Below, one piece after another: positions 59,025-64,000 of a stretch of 64,000 bases of DNA. Positions within the stretch are counted from its first letter, which is position 1. Each line of letters opens with the position of its first letter. This stretch comes from Mycolicibacterium novocastrense. GTDB taxonomy: Bacteria > Actinomycetota > Actinomycetes > Mycobacteriales > Mycobacteriaceae. Both the position numbers and the translations under genes were made by a program. A model generated the notes under the pieces. The model was not told where the DNA came from and searched no databases. It saw only the letters and a list, made by a program, of their open reading frames with translations. The stretch lies in assembly GCF_001570485.1 (NCBI RefSeq), contig NZ_BCTA01000026.1:124001-188000 (forward strand), written 5' to 3'.

Positions 59025-60521
59025 CTATTCGGCTTCGCCGAATTCGTCGAACCAGTACGCGAGCTTGCCGCGGCGGCTCACCGCACGCAGCCGGCGTTCG
59101 GCCAGGGCGCGTGTCTTGGTGGTGGTGACAATCAGCAGCTCGTCACCGATCGCGATTCGGGTGTCGGGCTGCGGGACGAAGGTGCGCCCGTCGCGGATGA
59201 TCAACGTGATCACGCACGGATCGGGTAGCCGCAATTCCAGCACGGTGACGTTGTGCAACCGCGACGGCGCCTGCACGGTCATGGTCAGAAGCTCTGCGTC
59301 CAGCACGTCGAGGGGAGCCGACTCCACCTGGATCTCCCGCGTCGCGTCCTTCGAGATCAGCCCCAGTCGATGCGCGACGAAGCGCAGGCTGGGACCCTGC
59401 ACCAGCGTGAACACCACCACGAGGATGAACACGATGTTGAGAAGGCGGACGCTGTCGGGCACACCGCCCACGATGGGGAAGGTTGCCAGCACGATCGGCA
59501 CGGCACCGCGTAACCCCGCCCAGGATACGAAAACCTGTTCGCGCCAAGGGATTCGGAACCACACCAAGGACAGGAACACGGATAGCGGCCTGGCGACGAG
59601 CAGCAACACCAGACCCGTCACGATGCCGGGCACCACCTCCATGGCCAGGTCGCTGGGGTCGACGAGCAAGCCGAGCAGGACGAACAGGCCGATCTGAGCG
59701 AGCCAGCCGAGACCCTCGGCGAACGAACGCGTGGCCGAACGGTGCGGCAGGCCGGTGTTGGCGAGCACGACCGCGGCCACGTAGGCGGCGAGGAACCCGC
59801 TGGCGTGTGCGGTGCCGCCCGCCGCGAACGCGACCATGCCGAGCCCGAAGGTGGCCAGCGGGTAGAGGCCCGACGCCGGAAGTGCGATGCGGCGCAGCGC
59901 CATCGAGCCCAGGTAGCCGACGCCGACGCCGATCACCGCACCGACCACCAGCTCGTAGACCAGTTCGGTGAGCGCGTGCACGGGCGACAGTTCGAGCGGG
60001 GCCACGCTGAACATCAGCACGAGGATGACGGCCGGGGCGTCGTTGAACCCGGACTCGGCCTCCAGCAGGCCCGCCACCCGGCGGGGCAGGGGCACCACGC
60101 GCAGCACCGAGAACACCGCCGCGGCGTCGGTGACCGAGACGACCGCGCCGAGCAGCAGCGACAACTGCCAGTTGATGCCCAGTAGCAGGTGCGCCCCCGC
60201 GGCGGTGATGAGCATGCTGACCGCGACACCGAGGGTCGCGAGAACGCCCGCGGGCGCGAGCACGCGGCGGATGTCGGAGAACCGGGTCGTCAGACCGCCT
60301 TCGACGAGGATCACGGCCAGCGCCACCGTGCCCAGATGGTCGGCGAGCAGATAGTTGTCGAAATTCAGGCCGAGCCCGTCTTCGCCGACGATGACGCCGA
60401 CGAAGAGGAACAGCAGCAGGCTCGGCAGCCCGACCCGGCTGGCGGCCCTGGTGGCGACGATGCTCGCCAGCAGCACCACCCCAGCGATCAGCAGCACGAG
60501 ATAGAGCTGCTCGAGCGTCAT
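59025..60521 (-). CDS. CPA1-type potassium/proton antiporter with RCK_C domain
   Basis: I used the ATG at 60521; the frame stays open to 60953 but over a different region. The 498-residue protein has a 12-helix antiporter domain (about 1-395) with S-G-F-N-D-A-P (the ion-binding Asp) and a C-terminal RCK_C/TrkA-C-like domain (about 405-480). The fold matches NhaP2/CPA1 K+/H+ antiporters that use RCK domains to sense ligand. It is divergent from a TrkA-like protein with 182 bases between starts. Confidence 0.88.
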   Translation of the reverse strand: MTLEQLYLVLLIAGVVLLASIVATRAASRVGLPSLLLFLFVGVIVGEDGLGLNFDNYLLADHLGTVALAVILVEGGLTTRFSDIRRVLAPAGVLATLGVAVSMLITAAGAHLLLGINWQLSLLLGAVVSVTDAAAVFSVLRVVPLPRRVAGLLEAESGFNDAPAVILVLMFSVAPLELSPVHALTELVYELVVGAVIGVGVGYLGSMALRRIALPASGLYPLATFGLGMVAFAAGGTAHASGFLAAYVAAVVLANTGLPHRSATRSFAEGLGWLAQIGLFVLLGLLVDPSDLAMEVVPGIVTGLVLLLVARPLSVFLSLVWFRIPWREQVFVSWAGLRGAVPIVLATFPIVGGVPDSVRLLNIVFILVVVFTLVQGPSLRFVAHRLGLISKDATREIQVESAPLDVLDAELLTMTVQAPSRLHNVTVLELRLPDPCVITLIIRDGRTFVPQPDTRIAIGDELLIVTTTKTRALAERRLRAVSRRGKLAYWFDEFGEAE

Positions 60522-60703
60522 TGCATCCCCGTTCGGGACCGTATGGGCGGTGTGAAAGGCAGTAAAACACCTACCACGGGTGGTGGCCGGGCGCTCCGGG
60601 CCCCGAAGCTGCGCGCAAGGCCGCCGCGATGGGTAAGTATGAGTGCGTGATACGGCTGCGCTGGCGCGACTTCGACGCATCGCATCCCGTCGAGGAGCGG
60701 ACG

Positions 60704-61399
60704 ATGATGCGGGTCGGCATCGCCGGTGCCGGGGCGGTCGGCCGGTCGGTCGCGCAGGAACTGATCGACTATGGCCACAAGGTGTTGTTGATCGAACACG
60801 ACGTGCGGCACTACGAACCGCGGACGGTCCCCGATGCGGAGTGGCTGCTCGCCGATGCGTGCGAGCTGTCCTCGCTCGAGGAATCCGGCCTGCAGATGTG
60901 CGACGTGGTGATCGCGGCGACCGGCGACGACAAGGTGAACCTGGCGGCCGCATTGTTGGCGAAGACGGAGTTCGGTGTCGCGCGCGTGGTGGCTCGGGTC
61001 AACGACCTGCGCAACGAGTGGTTGTTCACCGAGGCGTGGGGCGTCGACGTCGCGGTCTCCGCGCCGAGCGCGCTGGTGGCGGCGATCGAGGGCGCCATCG
61101 ACATCGGTCACGTGGTGCGGTTGATGCAGTTGCGGCACGGGCAGGTGAGCTTGGCGAAACTGACGCTGCCCGAGGGTGATCCGCTGGTCGGTCAACGGAT
61201 GGGAGACCTGCCGCTGCTGGAGAACACCGCGCTGGCGATCATCATCCGCGACAGCGGGATCGTCCTGCCCCGGCCCGACGACGTGCTGCAAGCCGGCGAC
61301 GAGATGTTGTTTCTGGCCGGCGGCTCCACCCACGGCGAGGTCGCCGCGCTCGTGCACGGCGCGATCAACCCGGCGAGCGATCGGGTGTCAGGCGGGTGA
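60704..61399 (+). CDS. TrkA/KTN-domain protein (CeoC-like)
   Basis: I used the ATG at 60704, with GAGGAG 6 bases upstream; the next codon at 60707 is also ATG. The 231-residue product has a Rossmann start G-A-G-A-V-G-R-S-V, acidic D at the end of the second strand and a C-terminal TrkA-C domain. It resembles CeoC (Rv2692, 220 residues). Such proteins are the cytoplasmic regulators of K+ transporters. No TrkH/KtrB-type channel is next to it; the divergent CPA1 antiporter is the only K+ transporter in view. Confidence 0.88.
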   Translation: MMRVGIAGAGAVGRSVAQELIDYGHKVLLIEHDVRHYEPRTVPDAEWLLADACELSSLEESGLQMCDVVIAATGDDKVNLAAALLAKTEFGVARVVARVNDLRNEWLFTEAWGVDVAVSAPSALVAAIEGAIDIGHVVRLMQLRHGQVSLAKLTLPEGDPLVGQRMGDLPLLENTALAIIIRDSGIVLPRPDDVLQAGDEMLFLAGGSTHGEVAALVHGAINPASDRVSGG

Positions 61400-63008
61400 T
61401 GTGGGTCCGGGCATGGTCGATCGCCTCGTCGAGTGAGTCCATCAAGTGGTTCTCGTGGCGTAGTGAGTCGAATACGCCGACGTTGGAAAGCAAGCTCATG
61501 TGTTCCGGGCGAACACCTTTGATGATCACGGTGATGCCGCGCGCCTCCAGTTCGGTGGCGATCTGCGCCAACGAATTCGCGCCGGTGGCGTCGAGCATGC
61601 CCAGTTGACTGAGCCGGATGATCACCACCGACGTGTGCGGGTGGTCGGTATCGGTGATCTCGCTCGAGATGCGCTCGGCCACTCCGAAGAACATCGCTCC
61701 GTCCAGGCGCAGTAGCGCGATCCGCTCGTCACCGGGGCGGCGCGGCGCGGGGAGATCTTCTCGGGTCACGCTGCTGCGACGGGCCACTCCGCGCAGCGCG
61801 AAGAACGCCGCGACGACGACCCCGATCTGCACGGCTTCGATGAGGTCGAAGCACACCGTGATGGCGGCGGTCAGCGCAAACGTCACAGCATCCGAGCGCG
61901 TGGAGCGCAGGATCTTGCGAACGGTGGACAACGAGATCATCCGAAACGAGGTCACCATCAGAACGCCCGCCAATGCCGACAACGGTATTGCGGAAACGGG
62001 TCCGGTCGCCAGGTAGACGACTGCGAGCAGGACCAGCGAATGCACGATGGCCGAGACCCGGGTACGCGCGCCGGAACGAACGTTGACGGCGGTACGGGCG
62101 ATGGCCCCGGTCGCGGGCATACCGCCGAAGGCGCCCGATGCGACCGAAGCGAGTCCCTGGCCCACCAGTTCGCGGTCGGGGTCGTACGGTCCCGTCGGCG
62201 CCATGGTGGCGGCGACTCGCGCCGACAGCAGGGACTCGATGGCGGCCAGTGCCGCGATCGCCAAAGCGGCACCGACGAGGGTCCGCATTGCGCCGACGTC
62301 CACGTCGGGAATGACGGGCGCGGGGAGGTGGGACGGTAGCTCACCGATGCTCGCTATCGAAATATCAAGAGCCACCACGACTATCGTCACGACTATCACG
62401 GCAGCGAGCGATTCCGGGATACCGCGGTGCAGGCGCGGCAGGGTCACCATCAGCGTCGCGACGACCGCCACCACGGCAAGCGTTTTCGCGGCTGATGACC
62501 AATCCGCTTGTCTGACAACGTTCCACGCGACCGACAAGGTGCGCCCGCCCGCCGGGCTGTCTTGGCCGAATGCAGCGGGCACCTGCTGAAGGAAGATGAT
62601 TGCGGCGATGCCCAGGGTGAACCCCTCGATGACGGGCCAGGGGATGAATGTGACCGCACGGCCCAGGCCCGTGACGCCCGCGACGAGCACGAGCAGACCG
62701 GCCAGCACGGTGACGAGGGCGATGCTGCCGAGACCGTAGTGAGCCACGATCGGTGCGAGCACGACGGCCATCGCACCGGTAGGCCCGGACACCTGCACAT
62801 GCGATCCGCCGAACACAGCGGCCACGAAACCCGCGACGACGGCGGTGGCAAGTCCGGCAGCGGCACCGACACCCGAACTGATGCCGAACGCCAGCGCCAG
62901 GGGTAGGGCGACGACGCCGACCGTGATTCCGGCCAGGATGTCACGCCGCCACGATCGGGGGAGTTCGCTGTAGTCCCGGCGGTTCGGGAGCAGTCGGGCG
63001 AGGTTCAC
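61365..63008 (-). CDS. SulP-family anion permease with STAS domain
   Basis: The GTG at 63008 overlaps the arsR stop (GTGA). The 547-residue protein has the SulP membrane domain (about 1-420, including G-x-T-G-A-M-A-V near residue 75) and a C-terminal STAS domain (about 430-540) with R-L-D-G-A-M-F-F-G and D-A-T-G. SulP proteins move sulfate, bicarbonate or other anions. The substrate is not told by sequence. It overlaps the convergent TrkA gene by 35 bases. Confidence 0.9.
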   Translation of the reverse strand: MNLARLLPNRRDYSELPRSWRRDILAGITVGVVALPLALAFGISSGVGAAAGLATAVVAGFVAAVFGGSHVQVSGPTGAMAVVLAPIVAHYGLGSIALVTVLAGLLVLVAGVTGLGRAVTFIPWPVIEGFTLGIAAIIFLQQVPAAFGQDSPAGGRTLSVAWNVVRQADWSSAAKTLAVVAVVATLMVTLPRLHRGIPESLAAVIVVTIVVVALDISIASIGELPSHLPAPVIPDVDVGAMRTLVGAALAIAALAAIESLLSARVAATMAPTGPYDPDRELVGQGLASVASGAFGGMPATGAIARTAVNVRSGARTRVSAIVHSLVLLAVVYLATGPVSAIPLSALAGVLMVTSFRMISLSTVRKILRSTRSDAVTFALTAAITVCFDLIEAVQIGVVVAAFFALRGVARRSSVTREDLPAPRRPGDERIALLRLDGAMFFGVAERISSEITDTDHPHTSVVIIRLSQLGMLDATGANSLAQIATELEARGITVIIKGVRPEHMSLLSNVGVFDSLRHENHLMDSLDEAIDHARTHITRLTPDRSPG

Positions 63009-63382
63009 TTGTCGTGCGCCAGCGGAGGCAGCGTCTTGAACGCCTCCAACCGGTCCCGGTTGGTTCCGAGGACGTCGGCGAGGAAGGTTCTGGCGATGAC
63101 CAGGAGTTCGGAGATCTTCGGGTGGGCGAGTTCGTAGAGAACTGAGTTGCCGACTCGTTGTGCCGAGACCACCTGATGACGCTTGAGCACCGCCAAGTGC
63201 TGGGACAGCAGCGTGGGTTCGAGGTCGGTTTCGGCGAGGATCTCGCTGACCAAGGTCGGCTCGCCGTTGGCCGACAGAATTTCCAGGACACGGATGCGTG
63301 CCGGGTGAGCCAGCGCCTTGAACAGGTTGGCCTTGATCTCGTAGAGCGGTAGCTCAGGGCTACCGAGGAAGCGGTGGGGCAT
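63005..63382 (-). CDS. ArsR-family regulator without cysteines
   Basis: I used the ATG at 63382; upstream in-frame TTG/GTG starts would add a Cys-containing extension. The 125-residue product has an ArsR HTH (L-V-S-E-I-L-A-E-T-D-L-E-P-T-L-L-S-Q-H-L-A-V-L-K). From this start it has no cysteine at all, so it is not a classical CxC metal or redox sensor. It is the first gene of an operon with the SulP permease, which it may control. Confidence 0.88.
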   Translation of the reverse strand: MPHRFLGSPELPLYEIKANLFKALAHPARIRVLEILSANGEPTLVSEILAETDLEPTLLSQHLAVLKRHQVVSAQRVGNSVLYELAHPKISELLVIARTFLADVLGTNRDRLEAFKTLPPLAHDK

Positions 63383-63399
63383 ACATTCCAGCACTTGAG

Positions 63400-63421
63400 G
63401 GATTGAACAAATTCGCAATCC
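63400..63421. promoter_or_regulatory. Inverted repeat GGATTG-N10-CAATCC before arsR
   Basis: Exact 6-base arms flank 10 bases in the gap between arsR and the divergent PHP-domain gene. The arms and gap fit an ArsR operator for self-regulation of the arsR-sulP operon. Confidence 0.5.
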
Positions 63422-63468
63422 ACTATATCGCCCCAGGTCTGGGCGTGCAAAACGGGCACACTGGAGTG

Positions 63469-64000
63469 ATGGACCCCGTCAACGCCCTGCGGCAGATCGC
63501 TTACTACAAGGACCGTGCGCGCGAGGATCCGCGTCGGGTGATGGCCTACCGTAACGCCGCCGACATCGTCGAGGCCCTCTCCGACGCCGAACGCGACCGC
63601 CACGGCGCCGCCAACAGCTGGCAGTCGCTGCCCCGCATCGGCCCCAAGACCGCGAAGGTCATCGCGCAGGCATGGGCCGGTCGTGAGCCCGAGGTGCTGA
63701 CCGAGCTACGTTCCAACGCAAAGGATCTCGGAGGCGGCGATATCCGCGCGGCGCTACGCGGAGACCTGCACGTGCATTCGAATTGGTCCGATGGTTCGGC
63801 CCCCATCGAGGAAATGATGTCCGCGGCAAGGGATCTGGGTCATGAGTACTGTGCGCTGACCGACCATTCGCCGCGGCTTCGGATCGCCAACGGCCTGTCG
63901 TCCGAGCGGCTGCGCCGGCAACTCGATGTCATCGACGAGTTGCGCGAGAAGGTCGCCCCGCTGCGAATTCTCACCGGTATCGAGGTCGACATCCTCGAGG
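63469..64000 (+). CDS. PHP-domain protein (PolX-like), N-terminal part
   Basis: The ATG at 63469 (or GTG at 63466) opens a frame still running at the window end, so only 177 residues are seen. It starts with a helix-hairpin-helix region (L-P-R-I-G-P-K-T-A-K) typical of PolX, then the PHP motif H-V-H-S-N-W-S-D-G and L-T-D-H-S. In actinobacteria, such proteins are often PHP phosphoesterases without an active polymerase domain. The C-terminal part is out of view. Confidence 0.85.
   Translation, partial: MDPVNALRQIAYYKDRAREDPRRVMAYRNAADIVEALSDAERDRHGAANSWQSLPRIGPKTAKVIAQAWAGREPEVLTELRSNAKDLGGGDIRAALRGDLHVHSNWSDGSAPIEEMMSAARDLGHEYCALTDHSPRLRIANGLSSERLRRQLDVIDELREKVAPLRILTGIEVDILE

Overview
The window looks like chromosome of a fast-growing mycobacterium (Mycolicibacterium type). 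It is GC-rich, uses many GTG starts and 4-base ATGA/GTGA start-stop overlaps, and carries mycobacterial hallmarks: an Mce operon with Mam proteins, ESX-1 genes, SigG with its monoacylglycerol lipase neighbour, a 13E12/HNH gene, F420-type enzymes and a Dps1-like ferritin. Names of M. tuberculosis homologues come from memory of those proteins; no search was run.

Region by region: 1-9202 is the 3' part of an mce1-like operon (mceB tail, mceC-F, mam1A-D), which builds a cell-envelope lipid importer. 9218-24572 holds housekeeping and accessory genes: a DUF1275 protein, an SDR, a fructosamine kinase, a large secreted repeat protein, a phosphodiester glycosidase, a pirin/sugar-dehydrogenase operon facing a MarR regulator, an NDMA-type alcohol dehydrogenase, sigG, an Rv0183-like lipase and the Rv0184/Rv0185 pair. 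24569-29183 (minus strand) is the distal end of an ESX-1 locus: mycP1, eccE1, espB, espL in transcription order, with no espK after espL.

29382-34314 contains an uncharacterised glycosyltransferase - methyltransferase - terpene-cyclase-like operon, a facing second methyltransferase and a TetR regulator. The operon promoter and the tetR 5' end carry the same 12-base operator core. 34421-45225 resembles the M. tuberculosis Rv0135c-Rv0142 block: TetR, two tandem CYP138-like P450s (one in M. tuberculosis), msrA plus msrB, a SnoaL-like protein, an epimerase, DUF427 and an AlkA-like glycosylase gene that carries a frameshift. 45306-50261 holds dps, a ClC channel/antiporter, a thioesterase and a copper-type P1B-ATPase with a TACCC-N5-GGGTA operator.

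50262-57614 holds the gltBD glutamate synthase operon behind a 413-base leader region, then a Tat-exported NodB-type deacetylase. 57788-64000 holds a promoter and short ORF, a frameshifted LLM/F420 oxidoreductase gene, a CPA1 K+/H+ antiporter divergent from a lone TrkA/KTN protein, an ArsR-SulP operon and the start of a PHP-domain protein.

The strongest candidates for undescribed biology are the TetR-linked glycosyltransferase/methyltransferase/cyclase cluster with its shared operator, and the secreted 829-residue repeat protein behind a perfect 16-base palindrome. I saw no CRISPR array, insertion sequence, prophage, tRNA or rRNA.
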